DNA of 64,000 bases from Bursaphelenchus xylophilus (Eukaryota; Nematoda; Chromadorea; Rhabditida; Aphelenchoididae). The stretch's first letter is position 1, and each line of letters opens with the position of its first letter. The stretch is taken from positions 10,783,291 through 10,847,290 of the forward strand of contig CAJFCV020000001.1 of assembly GCA_904066235.2 (NCBI GenBank). Direction: 5' to 3'. The notes under the pieces were generated by a model. It made no database searches. It was not told where the DNA came from and saw only the letters and a program-made list of their open reading frames with translations. A program made the translations under genes and the position numbers. Shown here piece by piece: positions 1 through 15,000 of this stretch.

Positions 1-3000
1 GTGTCTAGTATAATATCAGAGTTTTTCGCCCAGTGTCGGCGTAATTTGATTCCAAAAAAGCTGAAACTTGCCATGCTAAAATCTCAGGCGATTAGCTTTC
101 GAATGGTGTATGTCTTGTCAATTCACTCCGTCATCACTAATTCACTTTTTTTTTCAAACTGATGTCTAGTATAATATCAGAGTTTTTCGCCCAGTGCCGG
201 CGTAATTTGATTGCAAAAGAGCTGAAACTTGCCATGCTAAAATCTCAGGCGATTAGCTTTCGAATGGTGTATGTCTTGTCAATTCACTCCGTCGTCACTA
301 ATTCACTTTTTTTAAAACCGGTGTCTAGTATAATATCAGAGTTTTTCGCCCAGTGTCGGCGTAATTTGATTCCAAAAAAGCTGAAACTTGCCATGCTAAA
401 ATCTCAGGCGATTGGCTTTCGAATGGTGTATGTCTTGTCAATTCACTCCGTCATCACTAATTCACTTTTTTTTAAAACCGGTGTCTAGTATAATATCAGA
501 GTTTTTCGCCCAGTGTCGGCGTAATTTGATTCCAAAAAAGCTGAAACTTGCCATGCTAAAATCTCAGGCGATTGGCTTTCGAATGGTGTATGTCTTGTCA
601 ATTCACTCCGTCATCACTAATTCACTTTTTTTAAAACCGGTGTCTAGTATAATATAAGAGTTTTTCGCCCAGTGTCGGCGTAATTTGATTGCAAAAGAGC
701 TGAAACTTGCCATGCTAAAATCTCAGGCGATTGGCTTTCGAATGGTGTATGTCTTGTCAATTCACTCCGTCATCACTAATTCACTTTTTTTTAAAACCGG
801 TGTCTAGTATAATATCAGAGTTTTTCGCCCAGTGTCGGCGTAATTTGATTCCAAAAAAGCTGAAACTTGCCATGCTAAAATCTCAGGCGATTGGCTTTCG
901 AATGGTGTATGTCTTGTCAATTCACTCCGTCATCACTAATTCACTTTTTTTAAAACCGGTGTCTAGTATAATATAAGAGTTTTTCGCCCAGTGTCGGCGT
1001 AATTTGATTCCAAAAAAGCTGAAACTTGCCATGCTAAAATCTCAGGCGATTGGCTTTCGAATGGTGTATGTCTTGTCAATTCACTCCGTCATCACTAATT
1101 CACTTTTTTTTAAAACCGGTGTCTAGTATAATATAAGAGTTTTTCGCCCAGTGTCGGCGTAATTTGATTGCAAAAGAGCTGAAACTTGCCATGCTAAAAT
1201 CTCAGGCGATTAGCTTTCGAATGGTGTATGTCTTGTCAATTCACTCCTTCATCACTAATTCACTTTTTTTAAAACCGGGGTCTAGTATAATATCAGAGTT
1301 TTTCGCCCAGTGTCGGCGTAGTTTGATTCCAAAAAAGCTGAAACTTGCCATGCTAACATCTCAGGCGATTAGCTTTCCAATGGTGTATGTCTTGTCAATT
1401 CACTCCGTCGTCACTAATTCACTTTTTTTTAAAACCGGTGTCTAGTATAATATCAGAGTTTTTCGCCCAGTGTCGGCGTAATTTGATTCCAAAAAAGCTG
1501 AAACTTGCCATGCTAAAATCTCAGGCGATTAGCTTTCGAATGGTGTATGTCTTGTCAATTCACTCCGTCATCACTAATTCACTTTTTTTTCAAACTGATG
1601 TCTAGTATAATATCAGAGTTTTTCGCCCAGTGCCGGCGTAATTTGATTGCAAAAGAGCTGAAACTTGCCATGCTAAAATCTCAGGCGATTAGCTTTCGAA
1701 TGGTGTATGTCTTGTCAATTCACTCCGTCGTCACTAATTCACTTTTTTTTAAAACCGGTGTCTAGTATAATATCAGAGTTTTTCGCCCAGTGTCGGCGTA
1801 ATTTGATTCCAAAAAAGCTGAAACTTGCCATGCTAAAATCTCAGGCGATTGGCTTTCGAATGGTGTATGTCTTGTCAATTCACTCCGTCATCACTAATTC
1901 ACTTTTTTTAAAACCGGTGTCTAGTATAATATCAGAGTTTTTCGCCCAGTGTCGGCGTAATTTGATTCCAAAAAAGCTGAAACTTGCCATGCTAAAATCT
2001 CAGGCGATTGGCTTTCGAATGGTGTATGTCTTGTCAATTCACTCCGTCATCACTAATTCACTTTTTTTAAAACCGGTGTCTAGTATAATATAAGAGTTTT
2101 TCGCCCAGTGTCGGCGTAATTTGATTGCAAAAGAGCTGAAACTTGCCATGCTAAAATCTCAGGCGATTAGCTTTCGAATGGTGTATGTCTTGTCAATTCA
2201 CTCCGTCATCACTAATTCACTTTTTTTCAAACTGTTGTCTAGTATAATATCAGAGTTTTTCGCCCAGTGTCGGCGTAGTTTGATTCCAAAAAAGCTGAAG
2301 CTTGCCATGCTAAAATCTCAGGCGATTAGCTTTTGAATGGTGTATGTCTTGTCAATTCACTCCGTCATCACTAATTCACTTTTTTTAAAACCGGTGTCTA
2401 GTATAATATCAGAGTTTTTCGCCCAGTGTCGGCGTAGTTTGATTCCAAAAAAGCTGAAGCTTGCCATGCTAAAATCTCAGGCGATTAGCTTTCGAATGGT
2501 GTATGTCTTGTCAATTCACTCCGTCATCACTAATTCACTTTTTTTAAAACCGGTGTCTAGTATAATATCAGAGTTTTTCGCCCAGTGTCGGCGTAATTTG
2601 ATTGCAAAAGAGCTGAAACTTGCCATGCTAAAATCTCAGGCGATTAGCTTTCGAATGGTGTATGTCTTGTCAATTCACTCCGTCATCACTAATTCACTTT
2701 TTTTAAAACCGGTGTCTATTATAATATCAGAGTTTTTCGCCCAGTGTCGGCGTAATTTGATTGCAAAAGAGCTGAAACTTGCCATGCTAAAATCTCAGGC
2801 GATTAGCTTTCGAATGGTGTATGTCTTGTCAATTCACTCCGTCATCACTAATTCACTTTTTTTAAAACCGGTGTCTAGTATAATATCAGAGTTTTTCGCC
2901 CAGTGTCGGCGTAATTTGATTCCAAAAAAGCTGAAACTTGCCATGCTAAAATCTCAGGCGATTAACTTTCGAATGGTGTATGTCTTGTCAATTCACTCCG

Positions 3001-6000
3001 TCATCACTAATTCACTTTTTTTAAAACCGGTGTCTAGTATAATATCAGAGTTTTTCGCCCAGTGTCGGCGTAGTTTGATTCCAAAAAAGCTGAAGCTTGC
3101 CATGCTAAAATCTCAGGCGATTAGCTTTCGAATGGTGTATGTCTTGTCAATTCACTCCGTCATCACTAATTCACTTTTTTTAAAACCGGTGTCTAGTATA
3201 ATATCAGAGTTTTTCGCCCAGTGTCGGCGTAATTTGATTCCAAAAAAGCTGAAACTTGCCATGCTAAAATCTCAGGCGATTAGCTTTCGAATGGTGTATG
3301 TCTTGTCAATTCACTCCGTCATCACTAATTCACTTTTTTTTCAAACTGATGTCTAGTATAATATCAGAGTTTTTCGCCCAGTGCCGGCGTAATTTGACTG
3401 CAAAAGAGCTGAAACTTGCCATGCTAAAATCTCAGGCGATTAGCTTTCGAATGGTGTATGTCTTGTCAATTCACTCCGTCATCACTAATTCACTTTTTTT
3501 CAAACTGTTGTCTAGTATAATATCAGAGTTTTTCGCCCAGTGTCGGCGTAGTTTGATTCCAAAAAAGCTGAAGCTTGCCATGCTAAAATCTCAGGCGATT
3601 AGCTTTTGAATGGTGTATGTCTTGTCAATTCACTCCGTCATCACTAATTCACTTTTTTTCAAACTGTTGTCTAGTATAATATCAGAGTTTTTCGCCCAGT
3701 GTCGGCGTAGTTTGATTCCAAAAAAGCTGAAGCTTGCCATGCTAAAATCTCAGGCGATTAGCTTTTGAATGGTGTATGTCTTGTCAATTCACTCCGTCAT
3801 CACTAATTCACTTTTTTTTAAAACCGGTGTCTAGTATAATATCAGAGTGTTTCGCCCAGTGTGGACGTAATTTCATTCCAAAAGAGCTGAAACTTGCCAT
3901 GCTAAAATCTCAGGCGATTAGCTTTCGAATGGTGTATGTCTTGTCAATTCACTCCTTCATCACTAATTCACTTTTTTTAAAACCGGGGTCTAGTATAATA
4001 TCAGAGTTTTTCGCCCAGTGTCGGCGTAGTTTGATTCCAAAAAAGCTGAAACTTGCCATGCTAACATCTCAGGCGATTAGCTTTCGAATGGTGTATGTCT
4101 TGTCAATTCACTCCGTCATCACTAATTCACTTTTTTTTTCAAACTGATGTCTAGTATAATATCAGAGTTTTTCGCCCAGTGCCGGCGTAATTTGATTGCA
4201 AAAGAGCTGAAACTTGCCATGCTAAAATCTCAGGCGATTAGCTTTCGAATGGTGTATGTCTTGTCAATTCACTCCGTCATCACTAATTCACTTTTTTTCA
4301 AACTGATGTCTAGTATAATATCAGAGTTTTTCGCCCAGTGTCGGCGTAATTTGATTCCAAAAAAGCTGAAACTTGCCATGCTAAAATCTCAGGCGATTAG
4401 CTTTCGAATGGTGTATGTCTTGTCAATTCACTCCTTCATCACTAATTCACTTTTTTTAAAACCGGGGTCTAGTATAATATCAGAGTTTTTCGCCCAGTGT
4501 CGGCGTAGTTTGATTCCAAAAAAGCTGAAACTTGCCATGCTAACATCTCAGGCGATTAGCTTTCGAATGGTGTATGTCTTGTCAATTCACTCCGTCATCA
4601 CTAATTCACTTTTTTTAAAACCGGTGTCTAGTATAATATCAGAGTTTTTCGCCCAGTGTCGGCGTAATTTGATTCCAAAAAAGCTGAAACTTGCCATGCT
4701 AAAATCTCAGGCGATTGGCTTTCGAATGGTGTATGTCTTGTCAATTCACTCCGTCATCACTAATTCACTTTTTTTAAAACCGGTGTCTAGTATAATATAA
4801 GAGTTTTTCGCCCAGTGTCGGCGTAATTTGATTGCAAAAGAGCTGAAACTTGCCATGCTAAAATCTCAGGCGATTAGCTTTCGAATGGTGTATGTCTTGT
4901 CAATTCACTCCGTCATCACTAATTCACTTTTTTTCAAACTGTTGTCTAGTATAATATCAGAGTTTTTCGCCCAGTGTCGGCGTAGTTTGATTCCAAAAAA
5001 GCTGAAGCTTGCCGTGCTAAAATCTCAGGCGATTAGCTTTTGAATGGTGTATGTCTTGTCAATTCACTCCGTCATCACTAATTCACTTTTTTTTAAAACC
5101 GGTGTCTAGTATAATATCAGAGTTTTTCGCCCAGTGTCGGCGTAGTTTGATTCCAAAAAAGCTGAAGCTTGCCATGCTAAAATCTCAGGCGATTAGCTTT
5201 CGAATGGTGTATGTCTTGTCAATTCACTCCGTCATCACTAATTCACTTTTTTTAAAACCGGTGTCTAGTATAATATCAGAGTTTTTCGCCCAGTGTCGGC
5301 GTAATTTGATTGCAAAAGAGCTGAAACTTGCCATGCTAAAATCTCAGGCGATTAGCTTTCGAATGGTGTATGTCTTGTCAATTCACTCCGTCATCACTAA
5401 TTCACTTTTTTTAAAACCGGTGTCTAGTATAATATCAGAGTTTTTCGCCCAGTGTCGGCGTAATTTGATTCCAAAAAAGCTGAAACTTGCCATGCTAAAA
5501 TCTCAGGCGATTAGCTTTCCAATGGTGTATGTCTTGTCAATTCACTCCGTCATCACTAATTCACTTTTTTTAAAACCGGTGTCTAGTATAATATCAGAGT
5601 TTTTCGCCCAGTGTCGGCGTAATTTGATTCCAAAAAAGCTGAAACTTGCCATGCTAAAATCTCAGGCGATTAGCTTTCGAATGGTGTATGTCTTGTCAAT
5701 TCACTCCGTCATCACTAATTCACTTTTTTTTTCAAACTGATGTCTAGTATAATATCAGAGTTTTTCGCCCAGTGCCGGCGTAATTTGATTGCAAAAGAGC
5801 TGAAACTTGCCATGCTAAAATCTCAGGCGATTAGCTTTCGAATGGTGTATGTCTTGTCAATTCACTCCGTCATCACTAATTCACTTTTTTTTCAAACTGT
5901 TGTCTAGTATAATATCAGAGTTTTTCGCCCAGTGTCGGCGTAGTTTGATTCCAAAAAAGCTGAAGCTTGCCATGCTAAAATCTCAGGCGATTAGCTTTTG

Positions 6001-9000
6001 AATGGTGTATGTCTTGTCAATTCACTCCGTCATCACTAATTCACTTTTTTTAAAACCGGTGTCTAGTATAATATCAGAGTTTTTCGCCCAGTGTCGGCGT
6101 AGTTTGATTCCAAAAAAGCTGAAGCTTGCCATGCTAAAATCTCAGGCGATTAGCTTTCGAATGGTGTATGTCTTGTCAATTCACTCCGTCATCACTAATT
6201 CACTTTTTTTAAAACCGGTGTCTAGTATAATATCAGAGTTTTTCGCCCAGTGTCGGCGTAATTTGATTCCAAAAAAGCTGAAACTTGCCATGCTAAAATC
6301 TCAGGCGATTAACTTTCGAATGGTGTATGTCTTGTCAATTCACTCCGTCATCACTAATTCACTTTTTTTAAAACCGGTGTCTAGTATAATATAAGAGTTT
6401 TTCGCCCAGTGTCGGCGTAATTTGATTGCAAAAGAGCTGAAACTTGCCATGCTAAAATCTCAGGCGATTAGCTTTCCAATGGTGTATGTCTTGTCAATTC
6501 ACTCCGTCATCACTAATTCACTTTTTTTAAAACCGGTGTCTAGTATAATATCAGAGTTTTTCGCCCAGTGTCGGCGTAATTTGATTGCAAAAGAGCTGAA
6601 ACTTGCCATGCTAAAATCTCAGGCGATTAGCTTTCGAATGGTGTATGTCTTGTCAATTCACTCCGTCATCACTAATTCACTTTTTTTCAAACTGTTGTCT
6701 AGTATAATATCAGAGTTTTTCGCCCAGTGTCGGCGTAGTTTGATTCCAAAAAAGCTGAAGCTTGCCACGCTAAAATCTCAGGCGATTAGCTTTCGAATGG
6801 TGTATGTCTTGTCAATTCACTCCGTCATCACTAATTCACTTTTTTTAAAACCGGTGTCTAGTATAATATCAGAGTTTTTCGCCCAGTGTCGGCGTAATTT
6901 GATTCCAAAAAAGCTGAAACTTGCCATGCTAAAATCTCAGGCGATTAGCTTTCGAATGGTGTATGTCTTGTCAATTCACTCCGTCATCACTAATTCACTT
7001 TTTTTTTCAAACTGATGTCTAGTATAATATCAGAGTTTTTCGCCCAGTGCCGGCGTAATTTGATTGCAAAAGAGCTGAAACTTGCCATGCTAAAATCTCA
7101 GGCGATTAGCTTTCGAATGGTGTATGTCTTGTCAATTCACTCCGTCATCACTAATTCACTTTTTTTCAAACTGTTGTCTAGTATAATATCAGAGTTTTTC
7201 GCCCAGTGTCGGCGTAGTTTGATTCCAAAAAAGCTGAAGCTTGCCATGCTAAAATCTCAGGCGATTAGCTTTTGAATGGTGTATGTCTTGTCAATTCACT
7301 CCGTCATCACTAATTCACTTTTTTTCAAACTGTTGTCTAGTATAATATCAGAGTTTTTCGCCCAGTGTCGGCGTAGTTTGATTCCAAAAAAGCTGAAGCT
7401 TGCCATGCTAAAATCTCAGGCGATTAGCTTTTGAATGGTGTATGTCTTGTCAATTCACTCCGTCATCACTAATTCACTTTTTTTAAAACCGGTGTCTAGT
7501 ATAATATCAGAGTTTTTCGCCCAGTGTCGGCGTAGTTTGATTCCAAAAAAGCTGAAGCTTGCCATGCTAAAATCTCAGGCGATTAGCTTTCGAATGGTGT
7601 ATGTCTTGTCAATTCACTCCGTCATCACTAATTCACTTTTTTTAAAACCGGTGTCTAGTATAATATCAGAGTTTTTCGCCCAGTGTCGGCGTAATTTGAT
7701 TCCAAAAAAGCTGAAACTTGCCATGCTAAAATCTCAGGCGATTAGCTTTCGAATGGTGTATGTCTTGTCAATTCACTCCGTCATCACTAATTCACTTTTT
7801 TTCAAACTGATGTCTAGTATAATATCAGAGTTTTTCGCCCAGTGCCGGCGTAATTTGATTGCAAAAGAGCTGAAACTTGCCATGCTAAAATCTCAGGCGA
7901 TTAGCTTTCGAATGGTGTATGTCTTGTCAATTCACTCCGTCATCACTAATTCACTTTTTTTTCAAACTGTTGTCTAGTATAATATCAGAGTTTTTCGCCC
8001 AGTGTCGGCGTAGTTTGATTCCAAAAAAGCTGAAGCTTGCCATGCTAAAATCTCAGGCGATTAGCTTTTGAATGGTGTATGTCTTGTCAATTCACTCCGT
8101 CATCACTAATTCACTTTTTTTCAAACTGTTGTCTAGTATAATATCAGAGTTTTTCGCCCAGTGTCGGCGTAGTTTGATTCCAAAAAAGCTGAAGCTTGCC
8201 ATGCTAAAATCTCAGGCGATTAGCTTTCGAATGGTGTATGTCTTGTCAATTCACTCCGTCATCACTAATTCACTTTTTTTAAAACCGGTGTCTAGTATAA
8301 TATCAGAGTTTTTCGCCCAGTGTCGGCGTAATTTGATTCCAAAAAAGCTGAAACTTGCCATGCTAAAATCTCAGGCGATTAGCTTTCGAATGGTGTATGT
8401 CTTGTCAATTCACTCCGTCATCACTAATTCACTTTTTTTCAAACTGATGTCTAGTATAATATCAGAGTTTTTCGCCCAGTGCCGGCGTAATTTGATTGCA
8501 AAAGAGCTGAAACTTGCCATGCTAAAATCTCAGGCGATTAGCTTTCGAATGGTGTATGTCTTGTCAATTCACTCCGTCATCACTAATTCACTTTTTTTCA
8601 AACTGATGTCTAGTATAATATCAGAGTTTTTCGCCCAGTGTCGGCGTAATTTGATTCCAAAAAAGCTGAAACTTGCCATGCTAAAATCTCAGGCGATTAG
8701 CTTTCGAATGGTGTATGTCTTGTCAATTCACTCCTTCATCACTAATTCACTTTTTTTAAAACCGGGGTCTAGTATAATATCAGAGTTTTTCGCCCAGTGT
8801 CGGCGTAGTTTGATTCCAAAAAAGCTGAAACTTGCCATGCTAACATCTCAGGCGATTAGCTTTCCAATGGTGTATGTCTTGTCAATTCACTCCGTCGTCA
8901 CTAATTCACTTTTTTTAAAACCGGTGTCTAGTATAATATCAGAGTTTTTCGCCCAGTGTCGGCGTAATTTGATTCCAAAAAAGCTGAAACTTGCCATGCT

Positions 9001-12000
9001 AAAATCTCAGGCGATTGGCTTTCGAATGGTGTATGTCTTGTCAATTCACTCCGTCATCACTAATTCACTTTTTTTAAAACCGGTGTCTAGTATAATATAA
9101 GAGTTTTTCGCCCAGTGTCGGCGTAATTTGATTGCAAAAGAGCTGAAACTTGCCATGCTAAAATCTCAGGCGATTAGCTTTCCAATGGTGTATGTCTTGT
9201 CAATTCACTCCGTCATCACTAATTCACTTTTTTTAAAACCGGTGTCTAGTATAATATCAGAGTTTTTCGCCCAGTGTCGGCGTAATTTGATTGCAAAAGA
9301 GCTGAAACTTGCCATGCTAAAATCTCAGGCGATTAGCTTTCGAATGGTGTATGTCTTGTCAATTCACTCCGTCATCACTAATTCACTTTTTTTTCAAACT
9401 GTTGTCTAGTATAATATCAGAGTTTTTCGCCCAGTGTCGGCGTAGTTTGATTCCAAAAAAGCTGAAGCTTGCCATGCTAAAATCTCAGGCGATTAGCTTT
9501 TGAATGGTGTATGTCTTGTCAATTCACTCCGTCATCACTAATTCACTTTTTTTTAAAACCGGTGTCTAGTATAATATCAGAGTTTTTCGCCCAGTGTCGG
9601 CGTAGTTTGATTCCAAAAAAGCTGAAGCTTGCCATGCTAAAATCTCAGGCGATTAGCTTTCGAATGGTGTATGTCTTGTCAATTCACTCCGTCATCACTA
9701 ATTCACTTTTTTTAAAACCGGTGTCTAGTATAATATCAGAGTTTTTCGCCCAGTGTCGGCGTAATTTGATTCCAAAAAAGCTGAAACTTGCCATGCTAAA
9801 ATCTCAGGCGATTAGCTTTCGAATGGTGTATGTCTTGTCAATTCACTCCGTCATCACTAATTCACTTTTTTTTCAAACTGATGTCTAGTATAATATCAGA
9901 GTTTTTCGCCCAGTGCCGGCGTAATTTGATTGCAAAAGAGCTGAAACTTGCCATGCTAAAATCTCAGGCGATTAGCTTTCGAATGGTGTATGTCTTGTCA
10001 ATTCACTCCGTCATCACTAATTCACTTTTTTTTCAAACTGATGTCTAGTATAATATCAGAGTTTTTCGCCCAGTGTCGGCGTAATTTGATTCCAAAAAAG
10101 CTGAAACTTGCCATGCTAAAATCTCAGGCGATTAGCTTTCGAATGGTGTATGTCTTGTCAATTCACTCCTTCATCACTAATTCACTTTTTTTTAAAACCG
10201 GGGTCTAGTATAATATCAGAGTTTTTCGCCCAGTGTCGGCGTAGTTTGATTCCAAAAAAGCTGAAACTTGCCATGCTAAAATCTCAGGCGATTAGCTTTC
10301 CAATGGTGTATGTCTTGTCAATTCACTCCGTCATCACTAATTCACTTTTTTTCAAACTGATGTCTAGTATAATATCAGAGTTTTTCGCCCAGTGTCGGCG
10401 TAGTTTGATTCCAAAAAAGCTGAAACTTGCCATGCTAAAATCTCAGGCGATTGGCTTTCGAATGGTGTATGTCTTGTCAATTCACTCCGTCATCACTAAT
10501 TCACTTTTTTTCAAACTGATGTCTAGTATAATATCAGAGTTTTTCGCCCAGTGTCGGCGTAGTTTGATTCCAAAAAAGCTGAAACTTGCCATGCTAAAAT
10601 CTCAGGCGATTAGCTTTTGAATGGTGTATGTCTTGTCAATTCACTCCGTCATCACTAATTCACTTTTTTTAAAACCGGTGTCTAGTATAATATAAGAGTT
10701 TTTCGCCCAGTGTCGGCGTAATTTGATTCCAAAAAAGCTGAAACTTGCCATGCTAAAATCTCAGGCGATTAGCTTTCGAATCGTGTATGTCTTGTCAATT
10801 CACTCCGTCATCACTAATTCACTTTTTTTCAAACTGATGTCTAGTATAATATCAGAGTTTTTCGCCCAGTGTCGGCGTAATTTGATTCCAAAAAAGCTGA
10901 AACTTGCCATGCTAAAATCTCAGGCGATTAGCTTTCGAATGGTGTATGTCTTGTCAATTCACTCCTTCATCACTAATTCACTTTTTTTAAAACCGGGGTC
11001 TAGTATAATATCAGAGTTTTTCGCCCAGTGTCGGCGTAGTTTGATTCCAAAAAAGCTGAAACTTGCCATGCTAACATCTCAGGCGATTAGCTTTCCAATG
11101 GTGTATGTCTTGTCAATTCACTCCGTCGTCACTAATTCACTTTTTTTAAAACCGGTGTCTAGTATAATATCAGAGTTTTTCGCCCAGTGTCGGCGTAATT
11201 TGATTCCAAAAAAGCTGAAACTTGCCATGCTAAAATCTCAGGCGATTAGCTTTCGAATGGTGTATGTCTTGTCAATTCACTCCTTCATCACTAATTCACT
11301 TTTTTTAAAACCGGGGTCTAGTATAATATCAGAGTTTTTCGCCCAGTGTCGGCGTAGTTTGATTCCAAAAAAGCTGAAACTTGCCATGCTAAAATCTCAG
11401 GCGATTAGCTTTCCAATGGTGTATGTCTTGTCAATTCACTCCGTCGTCACTAATTCACTTTTTTTAAAACCGGTGTCTAGTATAATATCAGAGTTTTTCG
11501 CCCAGTGTCGGTGTAATTTGATTGCAAAAGAGCTGAAACTTGCCATGCTAAAATCTCAGGCGATTAGCTTTCGAATGGTGTATGTCTTGTCAATTCACTC
11601 CTTCATCACTAATTCACTTTTTTTAAAACCGGGGTCTAGTATAATATCAGAGTTTTTCGCCCAGTGTCGGCGTAGTTTGATTCCAAAAAAGCTGAAACTT
11701 GCCATGCTAAAATCTCAGGCGATTAGCTTTCCAATGGTGTATGTCTTGTCAATTCACTCCGTCATCACTAATTCACTTTTTTTTCAAACTGATGTCTAGT
11801 ATAATATCAGAGTTTTTCGCCCAGTGTCGGCGTAATTTGATTCCAAAAAAGCTGAAACTTGCCATGCTAAAATCTCAGGCGATTAGCTTTCGAATGGTGT
11901 ATGTCTTGTCAATTCACTCCTTCATCACTAATTCACTTTTTTTAAAACCGGGGTCTAGTATAATATCAGAGTTTTTCGCCCAGTGTCGGCGTAGTTTGAT

Positions 12001-15000
12001 TCCAAAAAAGCTGAAACTTGCCATGCTAAAATCTCAGGCGATTAGCTTTCCAATGGTGTATGTCTTGTCAATTCACTCCGTCATCACTAATTCACTTTTT
12101 TTTCAAACTGATGTCTAGTATAATATCAGAGTTTTTCGCCCAGTGCCGGCGTAATTTGATTGCAAAAGAGCTGAAACTTGCCATGCTAAAATCTCAGGCG
12201 ATTAGCTTTCGAATGGTGTATGTCTTGTCAATTCACTCCGTCGTCACTAATTCACTTTTTTTAAAACCGGTGTCTAGTATAATATCAGAGTTTTTCGCCC
12301 AGTGTCGGTGTAATTTGATTCCAAAAAAGCTGAAACTTGCCATGCTAAAATCTCAGGCGATTGGCTTTCGAATGGTGTATGTCTTGTCAATTCACTCCGT
12401 CATCACTAATTCACTTTTTTTCAAACTGATGTCTAGTATAATATCAGAGTTTTTCGCCCAGTGTCGGCGTAGTTTGATTCCAAAAAAGCTGAAACTTGCC
12501 ATGCTAAAATCTCAGGCGATTAGCTTTTGAATGGTGTATGTCTTGTCAATTCACTCCGTCATCACTAATTCACTTTTTTTAAAACCGGTGTCTAGTATAA
12601 TATAAGAGTTTTTCGCCCAGTGTCGGCGTAATTTGATTCCAAAAAAGCTGAAACTTGCCATGCTAAAATCTCAGGCGATTAGCTTTCGAATCGTGTATGT
12701 CTTGTCAATTCACTCCGTCATCACTAATTCACTTTTTTTCAAACTGATGTCTAGTATAATATCAGAGTTTTTCGCCCAGTGTCGGCGTAATTTGATTCCA
12801 AAAAAGCTGAAACTTGCCATGCTAAAATCTCAGGCGATTAGCTTTCGAATGGTGTATGTCTTGTCAATTCACTCCTTCATCACTAATTCACTTTTTTTAA
12901 AACCGGGGTCTAGTATAATATCAGAGTTTTTCGCCCAGTGTCGGCGTAGTTTGATTCCAAAAAAGCTGAAACTTGCCATGCTAACATCTCAGGCGATTAG
13001 CTTTCCAATGGTGTATGTCTTGTCAATTCACTCCGTCGTCACTAATTCACTTTTTTTAAAACCGGTGTCTAGTATAATATCAGAGTTTTTCGCCCAGTGT
13101 CGGCGTAATTTGATTCCAAAAAAGCTGAAACTTGCCATGCTAAAATCTCAGGCGATTGGCTTTCGAATGGTGTATGTCTTGTCAATTCACTCCGTCATCA
13201 CTAATTCACTTTTTTTAAAACCGGTGTCTAGTATAATATAAGAGTTTTTCGCCCAGTGTCGGCGTAATTTGATTGCAAAAGAGCTGAAACTTGCCATGCT
13301 AAAATCTCAGGCGATTAGCTTTCCAATGGTGTATGTCTTGTCAATTCACTCCGTCATCACTAATTCACTTTTTTTAAAACCGGTGTCTAGTATAATATCA
13401 GAGTTTTTCGCCCAGTGTCGGCGTAATTTGATTGCAAAAGAGCTGAAACTTGCCATGCTAAAATCTCAGGCGATTAGCTTTCGAATGGTGTATGTCTTGT
13501 CAATTCACTCCGTCATCACTAATTCACTTTTTTTCAAACTGTTGTCTAGTATAATATCAGAGTTTTTCGCCCAGTGTCGGCGTAGTTTGATTCCAAAAAA
13601 GCTGAAGCTTGCCATGCTAAAATCTCAGGCGATTAGCTTTTGAATGGTGTATGTCTTGTCAATTCACTCCGTCATCACTAATTCACTTTTTTTAAAACCG
13701 GTGTCTAGTATAATATCAGAGTTTTTCGCCCAGTGTCGGCGTAGTTTGATTCCAAAAAAGCTGAAGCTTGCCATGCTAAAATCTCAGGCGATTAGCTTTC
13801 GAATGGTGTATGTCTTGTCAATTCACTCCGTCATCACTAATTCACTTTTTTTAAAACCGGTGTCTAGTATAATATCAGAGTTTTTCGCCCAGTGTCGGCG
13901 TAATTTGATTCCAAAAAAGCTGAAACTTGCCATGCTAAAATCTCAGGCGATTAGCTTTCGAATGGTGTATGTCTTGTCAATTCACTCCGTCATCACTAAT
14001 TCACTTTTTTTTTCAAACTGATGTCTAGTATAATATCAGAGTTTTTCGCCCAGTGCCGGCGTAATTTGATTGCAAAAGAGCTGAAACTTGCCATGCTAAA
14101 ATCTCAGGCGATTAGCTTTCGAATGGTGTATGTCTTGTCAATTCACTCCGTCATCACTAATTCACTTTTTTTCAAACTGATGTCTAGTATAATATCAGAG
14201 TTTTTCGCCCAGTGTCGGCGTAATTTGATTCCAAAAAAGCTGAAACTTGCCATGCTAAAATCTCAGGCGATTAGCTTTCGAATGGTGTATGTCTTGTCAA
14301 TTCACTCCTTCATCACTAATTCACTTTTTTTAAAACCGGGGTCTAGTATAATATCAGAGTTTTTCGCCCAGTGTCGGCGTAGTTTGATTCCAAAAAAGCT
14401 GAAACTTGCCATGCTAAAATCTCAGGCGATTAGCTTTCCAATGGTGTATGTCTTGTCAATTCACTCCGTCGTCACTAATTCACTTTTTTTAAAACCGGTG
14501 TCTAGTATAATATCAGAGTTTTTCGCCCAGTGTCGGTGTAATTTGATTCCAAAAAAGCTGAAACTTGCCATGCTAAAATCTCAGGCGATTGGCTTTCGAA
14601 TGGTGTATGTCTTGTCAATTCACTCCGTCATCACTAATTCACTTTTTTTTCAAACTGATGTCTAGTATAATATCAGAGTTTTTCGCCCAGTGTCGGCGTA
14701 GTTTGATTCCAAAAAAGCTGAAACTTGCCATGCTAAAATCTCAGGCGATTAGCTTTTGAATGGTGTATGTCTTGTCAATTCACTCCGTCATCACTAATTC
14801 ACTTTTTTTTAAAACCGGTGTCTAGTATAATATAAGAGTTTTTCGCCCAGTGTCGGCGTAATTTGATTCCAAAAAAGCTGAAACTTGCCATGCTAAAATC
14901 TCAGGCGATTAGCTTTCGAATGGTGTATGTCTTGTCAATTCACTCCGTCATCACTAATTCACTTTTTTTTCAAACTGATGTCTAGTATAATATCAGAGTT

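Noticed and set aside
2337..13241. Long open frames (up to 358 codons) in the satellite as protein genes
   Set aside because: They only repeat the 159-bp monomer, start and stop at monomer variants, and occur because the unit is divisible by three.
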